In this document: positions 54,253-64,000 of the stretch, one piece after another
Numbering within the stretch: the stretch's first letter is position 1
Layout of the letters: each line of letters opens with the position of its first letter
NCBI RefSeq assembly: GCF_033115175.1
Contig: NC_084836.1
Location: forward strand, 64,161,097-64,225,096
Direction: 5' to 3'
DNA length: 64,000 bases
From: Lepus europaeus
Taxonomy: Eukaryota; Chordata; Mammalia; Lagomorpha; Leporidae
Translations under genes and position numbers: made by a program
Notes under the pieces: generated by a model
Seen by the model: the letters and a program-made list of their open reading frames with translations, nothing else
The model's database searches: none
What the model was told of the DNA's origin: nothing

Positions 54253-54488
54253 GTTCTTTTATCATTTGAAAGAGTGACACTCTGCTGGTTCACTCCCCAA
54301 CAGTGGGAGCTGAGCCAGGAACTCCATCCAGTTTTCCCATGGGGGTTTCAGGACTAAAGCACTGGAGTCATCCCCGGAAGTATTACTAGGAAACTGGGTT
54401 GGAAGTGGAGGTGTGACCTGATGGCAGACATTCAGATATGTATGGGATGCAAGTGTCCCAAACTGCAACTTAACCTGCTGTGCCACGA
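54253..54488 (-). mobile_element. C-repeat SINE, old
   Basis: TTTTATCATTTGAAAGAGTG to CTTAACCTGCTGTGCCACG. Confidence 0.75.
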
Positions 54489-54685
54489 AATTTGTTTTGA
54501 GAAGCAGAAACAAGTATATTTGCTCCTTCATTTCCTAAATTCCTGCAACAGTGGGAGCTGGGGCAGGCCCAGAACTCAGTCAAGGCCTCCCATGTAGATG
54601 GCAGAGCCGCTTCTCAGGGTCCACACTGAGAGCGGACCTGGGGCTGAAACCTAGACACTGTGACATGGGAATGCAGGCTAAAATG
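54489..54685 (-). mobile_element. C-repeat SINE, old, abutting
   Basis: TTTGTTTTGAGAAGCAGAAA to CACTGTGACATGGGAATGC. Confidence 0.65.
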
Positions 54686-54689
54686 TTCA

Positions 54690-54870
54690 TTTTTATGTTC
54701 TGTTTGAAAGGCATAACGACATTTTCTATCTGCTTGTTCACACCTCAGGAGCCTGGAATTCCATCTGGGTCTTCTATGTGAGAGGAAGGAGCCCAAGCAC
54801 TTAAGCCATCACCTGCTGCCTCCTGTGTGTGGCAGGGACCTTTCCTAATCAGCAACCCAGTCTCATAACT
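54690..54870 (-). mobile_element. C-repeat SINE, old, abutting
   Basis: TGTTCTGTTTGAAAGGCATA to CTCATAACTGGCATGA; third of a run of diverged minus copies. Confidence 0.6.
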
Positions 54871-55039
54871 GGCATGATTACAAGATAAATAGTGGAAGAG
54901 TTAGGATTATTGGCAACCAAGTCTGTCAACCAGTGTTCTTTCTCTGACTTAATGAGCTTCCTAATTCTCATTCCCTGTCTTCAGCCCTGTTTGATCTTGA
55001 ACTCAGCACTATACCAAAGTTACAGGGTTCTAATCAACC

Positions 55040-55200
55040 AAGGGGTCCAGCATCAGATGAATGAATAAAGAAAATGGTATATACATATGATGGAATATTA
55101 CTCAGCTATGAAAGAAGCAAAATGGTTGGAACCAGAGGACATGTTGGGTGGAATAAGCCAGATACAGAAAAACATTGCATCTTCTGCCTATAATTTAAAA
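55040..55200 (+). mobile_element. L1 3' region fragment
   Basis: ATGAATGAATAAAGAAAATG, GATGGAATATTACTCAGCTA, GGAATAAGCCAGATACAGA are hallmark words of L1/HAL1 3' sequence in sense. Confidence 0.75.
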
Positions 55201-55274
55201 GAAATTTTAGGGTTCTTTGTATAATGTGGATTCTTAAGTCCCAACCAAGAGTTCTGATTTTGATTACTTGATAT

Positions 55275-55452
55275 CAGTCGTTCCTCAGGTGTGGTCCTTC
55301 CATGAGCAGCATCAGTCTCACATAGGAACTTTGAAAACATGAATTCTGGATTGCCTAACAGACCCACTCAATTCGAAACTTGGGAGGGTGGGGATTCAAC
55401 AGCCTGTGCAACTCTCTGGGTGACTCTCGGTAGGAAAGTTTCATAACCAGTG
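55275..55452 (+). mobile_element. MER20-like hAT-Charlie fossil
   Basis: CAGTCGTTCCTCAGGTGTGGTCC left end (about 55275), GAGCAGCATCAGTCTCACAT, GGGAGGGTGGGGATTCAAC, right end TTTCATAACCAGTG. Confidence 0.7.
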
Positions 55453-55637
55453 TTTCAGATGTAAGTGCAGATTCTGATGCAGTTGATCCTGCCAAGATAC
55501 CACCCTTGTCAAGTGTGACATTCATGAAGGGGATGTTCTAGATCACCACAGACTGATACGGTAAGTACTAACCACTTAGTTACTGAAGGTCTAAAGTACT
55601 GGTTAGTGAGATGGGGGAACTAGCCCAATGTGGTGGT

Positions 55638-55938
55638 TTTTTTTAAAAGATTCTATTTGAGAGGCAGAGTTACAGACAGAGGGAGATACAGTATGAGAGA
55701 AAGGTCTTACATCTGCTGGTCCACTCCCCAAATGGCCACAACAGCTGGAGCTGGACTGATGAGGAGCTCCTTGCAGGTCTCCCACGTGGGTGCAGGGCCC
55801 AAGGACTTGGGCCATCCTCTACTGCTTTCCTAGGTCACAATAGAGAGCTGTATCAAAAGTGGAGCAATCAAGACTAGGCTGGCACCTGTATGGGATGCTG
55901 GCACTGCAGGTGGAGGCCTAGCCACAGCGCCAATCCCT
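55638..55938 (-). mobile_element. C-repeat SINE
   Basis: AAAAGATTCTATTTGAGAGG to AGCCACAGCGCCAATCCC. Confidence 0.85.
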
Positions 55939-55959
55939 TAGTATTTGAATGAGGAGAGG

Positions 55960-56249
55960 TGACTGGCGCTGCGGTCACTAGGCTAATCCTCCGCCTGCGG
56001 CGCCAGCACACCAGGTTCTAGTCCCTGTTGCTCCTCTTCCAGTCCAGCTCTCTGCTGTGGCCTGGGAAGGCAGTGGAGGATGGCCCAAGTGCTTGGGCCC
56101 TGCACCTGCGTGAGAGACCAGGAGGAAGAACGTGGCTCCTGGCTTCGGATCAGCGAGGGGCCATTGGGAGGTGAACCAACAGAAAAAGTAAGACCTTTCT
56201 GCCTCTCTCACTGTCCACTCTGCCTGTCCAAAAAAAAAAAAAAAAAAAA
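55960..56249 (+). mobile_element. Young-type C-repeat SINE, slightly shortened
   Basis: TGACTGGCGCTGCGGTCACTAG head to CTGCCTGTCC plus A run. Confidence 0.88.
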
Positions 56250-56250
56250 A

Positions 56251-56530
56251 GTTACACAGAGAGGAGAGAGAGAGAGGTCTTTGATCCGCTGGTGCACTCC
56301 TCAATCGACCACAATGGCCGGAGCTATACAAGTTAGGAGCCAGAAGCTTCCGCTAGATCTTCCCATGCAGGTGCAGGGGCCTAAGGACTTGGGCCATCCT
56401 CCACCACTTTCCTAGGCCACAGCAGAGAGCTGGATTGGAGAAAGAGCAACCGGGACTTGAACCGGCACCCATATGGGATTCTGGCACTGCAGGCGGTGGC
56501 TTTACCCGCTATGCAACAGCACTGGCCTCC
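56251..56530 (-). mobile_element. C-repeat SINE joined to the previous A run
   Basis: GTTACACAGAGAGGAGAGAG to TATGCAACAGCACTGGCC; its own AT tail is missing. Inverted pair with 55960. Confidence 0.85.
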
Positions 56531-56659
56531 CAGGGTGCGTTTTTATAGGATGCAGGGGCAGGGCTCTATCTCAGGCTCTCACATATGAGATACGGGATCC
56601 TAAGCCCCCCTAATTACAGCATTTAAAAAAATAAAAAACTTGGTATCACTACTTTTTTT

Positions 56660-56662
56660 TTT

Positions 56663-56706
<44 letters not shown>

Positions 56707-57013
56707 GAGTGGATAGTGAGAGAGAGACAGAGAGAAAGGTCTTCCTTTTTGCCATTGGTTCACCCTCCAATGGCCGCTGCGGCCGGCGCATCTCGCTGAT
56801 CCGAAGCCAGGAGCCAGGTGCTTCTCCTGGTCTCCCATGCGGGTGTAGGGCCCAAGGACTTGGGCCATCCTCCACTGCCTTCCCGGGCCATAGCAGAGAG
56901 CTGGCCTGGAAGAGGGGCAACCGGGATAGAATCCGGCGCCCCAACTGGGACTAGAACCCGGTGTGCCGGCGCCGCAAGGCGGAGGATTAGCCTGTTAAAC
57001 CTATGTGCCGGCC
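56660..57013 (-). mobile_element. Young C-repeat SINE, complete
   Basis: Target-site duplication ATCACTACTTTTTTT at 56645-56659 and 57014-57028; T run of about 30. Confidence 0.95.
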
Positions 57014-57028
57014 ATCACTACTTTTTTT

Positions 57029-57367
57029 AGAGATTTATTTTTTTATTTATTATTTTTTAGAGAGATTTTTTTTTTTTTAGAGATTTATTTATTTGAAAGA
57101 GAGAGATCTTCCATCCACTGCTTCACTCCCCAGTTGGCCGCAACAGCTGGAACTGTGCTGACGCCAACCCGAAACCAGGAGCCAGGAGCTTCTTCCATGT
57201 CTCCCGTGCAGGTGCAGGAGCCCAGGAACTTGGGCCATCTTCTGCTTTCCTAGGCCACAGCAGAGAGCTGGATGAGAAGCAGAGCAACCAGGAGTCGAAC
57301 CAGTGCCTGTATGGGAAGCTGGCACTGCAGTTAGTGGCTTTACCTGCTATGCCACAGCGCTGGCCCC
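57029..57367 (-). mobile_element. C-repeat SINE with duplicated tail
   Basis: Two successive TTTAGAGATTTATTT tail blocks (57029-57060 and 57078-57097), head TATGCCACAGCGCTGGCCCC. Confidence 0.88.
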
Positions 57368-57408
57368 TAGTTACAGCATTTAACAACATGGCATTTGAAG
57401 AACACCTC

Positions 57409-57719
57409 ATTTTTTTTAAAAAAACTTATTTGTAAGTCAGTTACACAGAGAGAGAGAGAAGTCTTCCATCCAATGGTTCATTCCCCAGATGGCCACAACG
57501 GCCGAAACTATGCTGTTCCGAAGCCAGGAGCCAGCAGCTTCTTCCAGGTCTCCCATGCAGGTGCAGGGGCCAAAGGACTTGGGCCACCTTCTGCTGCTTT
57601 TCCAGGCCACAGCAGAGAGCTGGATCAGAAGTGGAACAACCGGGTCTTCACCCAGTGCCCATATGGGATGTCGGCGCTTCAGGCTAGGGCATTAACCACT
57701 GTGCCACAGTGCCGGCCCC
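57409..57719 (-). mobile_element. C-repeat SINE, complete
   Basis: AAAAAACTTATTTGTAAGTC to TGTGCCACAGTGCCGGCCCC. Confidence 0.9.
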
Positions 57720-57895
57720 ATAGCACTTAGTCATTATTACAAGCCAATGGAAGACAAATGGGCAAAATATAAGGAGTAATTGAAAAAATACAAGTGGACA
57801 ATCTGTGAAAAAAATACTATTAGTAGCAGTTAAGGAAAACACAACCTAAGTCAATAATTTCATTATATTAGACACACCTTTTAAAAAAAGTTTTG

Positions 57896-58245
57896 GCCGG
57901 CGCTGGGGCTCAACAGGCTAATCCTCCACCTTGTGGCGCCGGCACACCGGGTTCTAGTCCCGGTCGGGGCACCGGATTCTGTCCCGGTTGCCCCTCTTTC
58001 AGGCCAGCTCTCTGCTATGGCCAGGGAGTGCAGTGGAGGATGGCTCAAGTGCTTAGGCCCTGCATCCCATGGGAGACCAGGATAAGCACCTGGCTCCTGC
58101 CTTGGGATCAGCGCGGTGCGCGGGCCACAGCGTGCTGGCCGTGGCAGCCATTGGAGGGTGAACCAACGGCAAAGAAAGACCTCTCTCTCTCTCTCTCTCT
58201 CTCACTGTCCACTCTGCCTGTCAAAAATAAAAAAAAAAAAATTAA
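57896..58245 (+). mobile_element. Young C-repeat SINE (first of two at one target)
   Basis: Target-site duplication AAAAAAAGTTTTG at 57883-57895 and 58246-58258; head GCCGGCGCTGGGGCTCAACA. Confidence 0.95.
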
Positions 58246-58263
58246 AAAAAAAGTTTTGGCAAG

Positions 58264-58820
58264 TTAGGCCAGCGCTGTGGCGCAGCCAGTAAAGCTGCCA
58301 CCTGGAGTGCTGCATCCCATATGGGTGCCAGTTCAAGGCCTGACTGCTCCACTTCCCATCCAACTCTCTGGCTCCTGATCTGCACAACTCCAGTCTTTGC
58401 GGCCATCTGGGGAGTGAACCAGCAGGATGAAAGATCTCTCTTCTTTCTCTGCCTCTTTGTAACTCTGCCTTTCAAATAAATAGATACATCTTTTTCTTTC
58501 TTTTTTTTTTTTTTTTTTGACAGGCAGAGTTAAGACAGAGATAAAGGTCTTCCTTCCGTTGGTTCACCCCCCAACATGCTGCAGATCCGAAACCAGGAGC
58601 TAGGTGCTTCTCCTGGTCTCCCATGCGGGTGCAGGGCCCAAGGACCTGGGCCATCTTCCACCGCCTTCCCAGGCCACAGCAGAGAGCTGGACTGGGAGAG
58701 GAGCAGCCGGGACAGAATCCAGCGCCCCTACCAGGACTAGAACCCGGTGTGCCAGTGCCGCAGGCGGAGGATTAGCCTAGTGAGCCACGGCGCCTGCCAA
58801 TAAATACATCTTTAAAAAAA
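58264..58820 (+). mobile_element. Older-type C-repeat SINE at the same target, split by a young copy
   Basis: Duplication AAAAAAAGTTTTGGCAAG at 58246-58263 and 58821-58838. Head GGCCAGCGCTGTGGCGCAGC, shortened body; tail interrupted at 58493 and resuming at 58799. Confidence 0.92.
58494..58798 (-). mobile_element. Young C-repeat SINE nested in the tail of the previous copy
   Basis: Duplication AATAGATACATCTTT at 58479-58493 and AATAAATACATCTTT at 58799-58813; head TTAGCCTAGTGAGCCACGGC. Confidence 0.95.
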
Positions 58821-58963
58821 AAAAAAAGTTTTGGCAAGGATTCTGGTAAATTAGCAAGAGGGTTTTAGAAGGCAATTTGCCGAAATTTCATTTAAGTGAA
58901 TACTTGAATACATGGATTTCAAGTTTTTTCTTGTTTTTTGTTTTTATCAAAATAAATATCTTG

Positions 58964-59580
58964 GGTTGGGTGTTAGGTGTAGTAGTTAAGACACTTTGAG
59001 GGGCTGGCGCTGTGGCATAGAGAGTGAGGCTGCCTTCTGCAGTGTTGGCATCCCATATGGGCACGAGTTCCAAGTCTCGGCTGCTCCACTTCCGATCCAG
59101 CTCTCTGCTATGGCCTGGGAAAGCAGTAGAAAATGGCCCAAGTCTTTGGGCCCCTGTACCCACGTGGGAGACCAGGAAGAAGCTCCTGGCTTTGGATAGC
59201 CCAGCTCCAGGTGCTGTGGCCATCTGGGGAGTGAACCAGCAGATGGAAGATCTCTCTCCGCCTCTGCCTCTGCCTCTCTGTAACTCTGTCTTTCAAATAA
59301 ATAAATCTTTAAAAAATCAAAAGTAAAAAGCTTAGAGACATCGGTATCCATATTGGAGTGCCTAGGGTTGGGTCCTGGCTCTGCCCCGATGGCAGCTTCC
59401 TGCTAATGCAGAGACCCTGGGAGGGAGTAGTGCTGGTTGAAGTGTTTGCGTCCCTGCCACCCACACGGGAAACCCATATTAAGTTCCTGGCTCCAGTTTG
59501 ACCCAGACTCAGATGTTGCAGTCATTTGGGTAGTGGTTCAGCTGATGAGACACCTCTGTCTTTCAATAAATAAATATTTT
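58964..59580 (+). mobile_element. C-repeat SINE, old, split by a later plus copy
   Basis: GGTTGGGTGTTAGGTGTAGT to 59000; resumes about 59330 with GAGACATCGGTATCCATATT and ends TTTCAATAAATAAATATTTT. Confidence 0.8.
59001..59328 (+). mobile_element. C-repeat SINE nested in the previous copy
   Basis: GGGGCTGGCGCTGTGGCATAG head to TTTCAAATAAATAAATCTTT. Confidence 0.92.
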
Positions 59581-59760
59581 AAATCTTTTTCATTCCATTT
59601 TCTTTGGACTTTCTGAAGAACCCTCATACTTTAGGCCAGTATTTTATTTTTGGAACCAGTATTAGCTGGTACAGACAATCCTGTAACATTAGATTTTTCT
59701 TTTTTGCTTCAGTGCCGTGTGGACTAGCCATTGGAGATAACCCCAAGTGGTGATTTTGTA

Positions 59761-60060
59761 AAAAAAAAAAAAAAAAAAAAAAATGTTTGAAGGGCAGAGT
59801 AACAGAGAGAAGGGTGGGAAGAGAGAGATTTTGGTTCATCAAAGGGCCACAACAGTAGGCTTTGGGCAAAACCAAAACCCCAAGCCAGGAATTACATCCA
59901 GATCTTCCATGTGGGTGGCAGGAACCCAGATGTTTTGGTCATCATCTGCTGCCTCCCAAGTATACCAGCTGGAAGCTGGATCTGAAGCTTGAAGCACCTG
60001 GGACTGGAATCAGGCACTCCCATGTAGGATGTGGGTACCCACTGCACAACACCCACAGTG
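59761..60060 (-). mobile_element. C-repeat SINE, old
   Basis: GTTTGAAGGGCAGAGTAACA to GCACAACACCCACAGTGC. The adjoining run at 59760-59783 is A, not T, so the tail has been replaced. Confidence 0.75.
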
Positions 60061-60227
60061 CAAATGACTATTAATGAAATGAAGGAAGTTATGGCCTGAT
60101 CCTACTGTGGCATACTAAGCAGTCTTGATCAGTAAACTAAAATGGACTGTTACAGAAAGTTCTCCAAAACACAAATATCAGAAAACCTACATTGCCTATA
60201 GGATGCTTAAATTGAGATTATTAATTT

Positions 60228-60546
60228 GGGGCCAGTTCTGTGGCGCATTAGGTTAATCCTCCGCCTGTGGCACCAGCATCCCATATGGGCGTCGGTTCTA
60301 GAACTGGCTGTTCCTTTTCCAATCCAGCTCTCTGCTGTGGCCTGAGAAAGCAGTGGAGGATGGCCCAAGTGCTGTATCCCTGCACCCGCATGGGAGACCA
60401 GCTCCTGGCTTCGGGTTGGCACAGCTCCAGTCATTTTGGCCATTGGGAGTAAACCAACAGATGGAAGACCTTTCTGTCTCTCCCTCTTACTGTCTATAAC
60501 TCTACCTCTCAAATAAATAAATAAATAAATAACCTTTTAAAAAAGA
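60228..60546 (+). mobile_element. C-repeat SINE with (AAAT)n tail
   Basis: GGGGCCAGTTCTGTGGCGCA head to CTCAAATAAATAAATAAATA. Confidence 0.9.
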
Positions 60547-60828
60547 TTATTGATTTGTTTTGGGAGACAGAGAGTGAGCTTCCATCGCTAGTTCACTCCT
60601 CTTATGCCTGAACAGTCCAGGGCTGGTCCAGGCCAACTCTGAGAGCCAGGACTCCATCCAGGTCTCCCACATGGGTGGCAGGGACCCAACTACTTGAGCC
60701 GTCACCTGTTGCCTCCCAGAATGCACATCATAAAGTTGTTCCTGGGAGTGGAACCAGAATTCAGACCCAGGCACTCTGATAGGGTAGGGGCATGGATATC
60801 CTAACCATCTTCTTAAACGCCAAGCCAA
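60547..60828 (-). mobile_element. C-repeat SINE, old, tail to tail with the previous
   Basis: ATTATTGATTTGTTTTGGGA to TCTTAAACGCCAAGCCAAA. Confidence 0.8.
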
Positions 60829-61067
60829 ATGCTTTGTTGAGTGTTTTTTAAAAGTGGGAATATATGTTCAACTCCATGAAGTGACTAGAAAGTGAATCGG
60901 CTGTATGTAAAATGCTTTTTCAGTAGTTACTTCTGGGCAAGGGAGTGAGATTTGGGGGGTAATAGTGAAAGGACGCATTCCCTACCATGTACAGTTAGTA
61001 TGTTCATGTATATCATGTGTAATAATAAATAATTCCCCAAAACTGTGGCCTAAGAAGGAAGTATCAG

Positions 61068-61369
61068 GAGCAGGCATTGTGTTGTAGGGGGCTAAGCCTC
61101 TGCTGGGGGCGCCTGCATGCCATGGTGGAATGCTGGTTTGAGTCCTGGCTCCTCTGCTTCCAATCCAGCTTCCTTCTAATGTGCACCCTGGGAGGCAGTG
61201 TCCTTGCCACCCATGTGGGAGACTTAAATGGAGCTCCTGGCTCCTGGCTTGAGTCTGTCCTAGTCCTAGTTGTTATGGGCATTTGGGGAGTGAGCCAGGG
61301 GATAGAAGCGCTCTCTGTCTCTCCACTCTCTCACTCTTTCAAATAAATAATAAAATGAATAATTTTTTT
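61068..61369 (+). mobile_element. C-repeat SINE
   Basis: GAGCAGGCATTGTGTTGTAG head to TTTCAAATAAATAATAAAAT. Flanks AAGGAAGTATCAG (61055-61067) and AAGGAAGGAGTATCAG (61370-61385). Confidence 0.88.
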
Positions 61370-61385
61370 AAGGAAGGAGTATCAG

Positions 61386-62066
61386 AAGAGGTAGAGCATT
61401 TCAGGAGGAGTGGGAAAGGAGCAGGCTGCTTAAGTGAAACGTGATCAGAATTGAAGAGGCTAGAAGCTATAGTATGAGTGGGTTACATGGCCTCTCCTCC
61501 TCGTGGCTCTGTTTTCCACCTGTTCAGTGAGCGTGTCAGCCAGTAATTGCTGTGTTTTATTGACCCTCTTTCAAAGGTCACTGGTAGCCTAATGCTTCCT
61601 CGAAGTGCCCTGTCTTCCCCTCACTTTATCTCGTCCTGGGGGCATTGCACTGTTCACATCGCTAGAAGAAGGCTGAGAACAGTAAAGACCTTTGAGAGAG
61701 ATTGTATTGATGTAGCTTATTATGGTATACTATGATAGCGTTGTTCCAAACTGTTCCTGTGCCTCACTTGCAAGTTGAGCTTGGAGGAACGCAGGGGGAT
61801 GATCAATGTGGAGGAGTTGGTGCAAAGTGAATTTTCACCTTAAGATAAAATTGGAAAGGTTTTCGGTGATAAATTGCAGGGCACAGTCATTTGGAATTAG
61901 CTTCAAAAAATAAGCTACATCGAGTCTCTATAGTTCCTATTGTCTCATGGAAAAAAAATCTTATATTTTACAAGAAATTTAACTCAGACAATTTGAATCT
62001 CGATCAATAAATAAGTAATAGGACCAAAACATGTCAGAAGATGACTTCATTTGTTCCAAAAGCCTG
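61386..62066. other. Unassigned intergenic sequence
   Basis: About 680 nt, the longest repeat-poor stretch downstream of PTGES3. Nothing recognised with confidence; 61490-61540 faintly resembles a MIR core. Confidence 0.45.
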
Positions 62067-62067
62067 G

Positions 62068-62365
62068 TAAGGGACCAGTGCTGTGGCTCAGGTTAGGACA
62101 CCACCTATGTTGCCAGCATTCCAAAAGAGCGCTGGTTCAAAACCCCACTTCCTGACTTCTGATCCCTGCTAGTCTGCCTGGGAAGGCAGCAGAACTGGCC
62201 CAAGTACTTTGGCCCCTGCACCCACATGGGAGACCCAGGTGATATTCCCGGCTCCTAGCTTTGGCCTGGGTCAGCCCTGGCTGTTGCAACCATTTGGGGA
62301 ATAAACCAGCCAATGGTTCCCTGTCTCTCTGTAACTGCCTTTCAAATAAATTTTAAAAAAAATTT
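62068..62365 (+). mobile_element. C-repeat SINE, old
   Basis: GGGACCAGTGCTGTGGCTCA head to CTTTCAAATAAATTTTAAAA. Confidence 0.85.
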
Positions 62366-62370
62366 AAATG

Positions 62371-62715
62371 GGGCCGGCACTGTGGCACAGCAGGTTAAGC
62401 TGCCACCTGCAACACCAGTATCCTATATGGGTGCCTGTTCCAATCCTGGTTGCTCCACTTCCAATCCAGCTCCCTGATAATGTGCCCGGCAAGGCAGCGA
62501 AATGTGGCGTAAGCACTTGGGCCCCTGCCACCCATATGGGAGAGCTGTTTGGAGTTCCGGGCTCCTGGCTTCAGCGTGACACAGCCCCAGCCATTGCAGC
62601 CATTTACGGAGTGAACCAGAGGATGGAAGATTCTCTCTCTCTCTCTCTCTCTCTCTTTCTCCTTCTCTGCAACTCTGCCTTTCAAATAAAATAAATAAAT
62701 CTTTTTAAAAAATTA
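62371..62715 (+). mobile_element. C-repeat SINE, complete
   Basis: GGGCCGGCACTGTGGCACAG head, (CT)n at 62631-62655, tail AAATAAAATAAATAAATC. Confidence 0.92.
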
Positions 62716-62917
62716 CAAAAGAAAAACAAAGTCCGTTAAGGTCTCTCTCAACCTAAGCTAATCAAGCATATTTAATGCTGTTTTAGACGGTATTATTTAT
62801 AGATAGACCAGGTTATCTGACTTCAGGAGAAGGGAAGAAGAGGTTATAAAGATTACAGACTTGAGTTTTATGGTCTCTCTTTTTGTATTTTTCTTTTCCT
62901 TTCTTTCCTTTTCTTTT

Positions 62918-63202
62918 TTAAATATTCACTTACTTTATTTGAAAGTCAGAGTTACAGAGAGAGAGAGAGAGAGAGAGCTATCTTCTATCTTCTGGTTCAC
63001 TCCCCAGATGGCTGCAGTAGCCACTGATGGGCCAGGTTAAAGCCTGGAGCCAGGATCTCCATATGGGTCTCCCATATGGATGGCAGGGGGTCATCTGCTG
63101 CTTTTCCTAGGCCAATAGCAGGGAGCTTGATAGGAAATGGAGAAGCCTGGACTCGAACCAGTGCCCTTATGGGATGCTGGCATTGCAGGTAGTGGCTTTA
63201 CC
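62918..63202 (-). mobile_element. C-repeat SINE, end of head missing
   Basis: TTAAATATTCACTTACTTTA to GCAGGTAGTGGCTTTACC; the last 20-25 bp are absent. Confidence 0.85.
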
Positions 63203-63220
63203 TTTTTGTATTCTATTCTT

Positions 63221-63256
63221 TTTTTTTTTTTTTTTTTTTTTTTGACAGGCAGAGTG

Positions 63257-63294
<38 letters not shown>

Positions 63295-63567
63295 TCTTCC
63301 TTTTTGCCGTTGGTTCACCCTCCAATGGCTGCTGCGGCCGGCGCATCGCGCTGATCCGCAGGCAGGAGCCAGGTGCTTCTCCTGGTCTCCCATGCAGGTG
63401 CAGGGCCCAAGAACTTGGGCCATCCTCCACTGCCTTCCCGGGCCATAGCAGAGAGCTGGCCTGGAAGAGGGGCAACCGGGATAGAATCCGGCACCCCAAC
63501 CGGGACTAGAACCCGGTGTGCCGGCACCACAAGGCGGAGGATTAGCCTGTTAAGCCACGGCGCCAGC
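63221..63567 (-). mobile_element. Young C-repeat SINE, complete
   Basis: Target-site duplication TTGTATTCTATTCTT at 63206-63220 and 63568-63582; head GTTAAGCCACGGCGCCAGC; (GA)n at 63261-63290. Confidence 0.96.
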
Positions 63568-63582
63568 TTGTATTCTATTCTT

Positions 63583-63767
63583 AAAGATTTGTTTTTTTAT
63601 TTGAAAGGCAGAATGATACAGAGAGCAAGACAAGGAGAGATCTTCCATCTGCTTTTCACTCCCCATAAGGCCACAACAGGCAGGGCTGCGCCAGGCTGAA
63701 GCCAGGAGTTAGAAACTCCATCTGGATCTCCCAAGTGGGTGGCAGGGTCTCAAATACTTGAGCCATC
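63583..63767 (-). mobile_element. C-repeat SINE, interrupted at its right side
   Basis: AAAGATTTGTTTTTTTATTTG tail (about 63583) to CTCAAATACTTGAGCCAT, where a plus young copy begins; the remainder would lie outside the window. Confidence 0.85.
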
Positions 63768-64000
63768 GGCCGGCGCCGCGGCTCATTAGGCTAATTCTCC
63801 GCCTTGCGGCGCCGGCACACCGGGTTCTAGTCCCGGTCGGGGCACCGATCCTGTCCCGGTTGCCCCTCTTCCAGGCCAGCTCTCTGCTGTGGCCAGGGAG
63901 TGCAGTGGAGGATGGCCCAAGTGCTTGGGCCCTGCACCCCATGGGGGACCAGGAGAAGCACCTGGCTCCTGCCATCGGATCAGCGCGTTGCGCCGGCTGC
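63768..64000 (+). mobile_element. Young C-repeat SINE, runs off the window
   Basis: GGCCGGCGCCGCGGCTCATTAG head, B-box-like GGTTCTAGTCC; cut at the window end in the middle of the body. Confidence 0.93.

Noticed and set aside
61490-61560. Possible MIR core
   Set aside because: Only a loose resemblance to the cctcagtttcctc-type core; too weak to call by eye.

Overview
The window is nuclear DNA of a placental mammal, almost certainly a lagomorph and most likely rabbit (Oryctolagus). About 80 copies of the tRNA-derived lagomorph C repeat (CSINE) are visible in both orientations, and they make up roughly 40 percent of the sequence by my estimate. A tailed L1 3' end and older mammalian fossils (MaLR LTR, hAT/Charlie, Tigger, L1M) are also present. 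I cannot separate rabbit from hare on this evidence.

Two protein-coding genes lie on the plus strand, both recognised by conceptual splicing. Positions 1-~11318 hold the 3' part of NACA, the alpha subunit of the nascent polypeptide-associated complex. Its 215-residue ubiquitous protein is present from codon 16 to the stop. Between the first visible exon and the next common exon lies the 5,259-nt muscle exon (2533-7791) that converts NACA into the giant Pro/Ser/Lys-rich skNAC. That exon carries a tandem 43-residue repeat and PXLXP motifs near its end. Positions ~31290-52115 hold the whole of PTGES3 (p23, HSP90 co-chaperone and cytosolic prostaglandin E synthase), 160 codons in eight exons. Its promoter is a CpG island, intron 1 is 12.6 kb, and the start codon is itself split by intron 1. 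The order NACA then PTGES3 on one strand matches the human 12q13.3 neighbourhood (PRIM1-NACA-PTGES3-ATP5F1B); the next gene would lie beyond the right edge.

Layout: 1-10 kb is NACA, essentially free of SINEs. 10-11.3 kb is the NACA 3' end. 11.3-30.5 kb is an intergenic SINE field with two minus-strand processed pseudogenes, RPL22 (12.06-12.49 kb) and RPL19 (21.12-22.18 kb, later split by a SINE), plus degraded L1 and DNA-transposon pieces. 30.56-32.08 kb is the PTGES3 CpG island. 32-52 kb is the PTGES3 body with SINE-filled introns. 52.1-64 kb is gene-free, very dense in nested SINEs.

I found no new gene system. The most useful observations concern splicing logic around the skNAC exon (long pyrimidine tract upstream, UGCAUG just downstream), the split PTGES3 start codon, MYND-binding motifs in both genes, and unusually legible retroposition history. 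That history includes nested insertions with target-site duplications, two insertions into one target leaving three target copies, and head-plus/body-minus chimeric C repeats.
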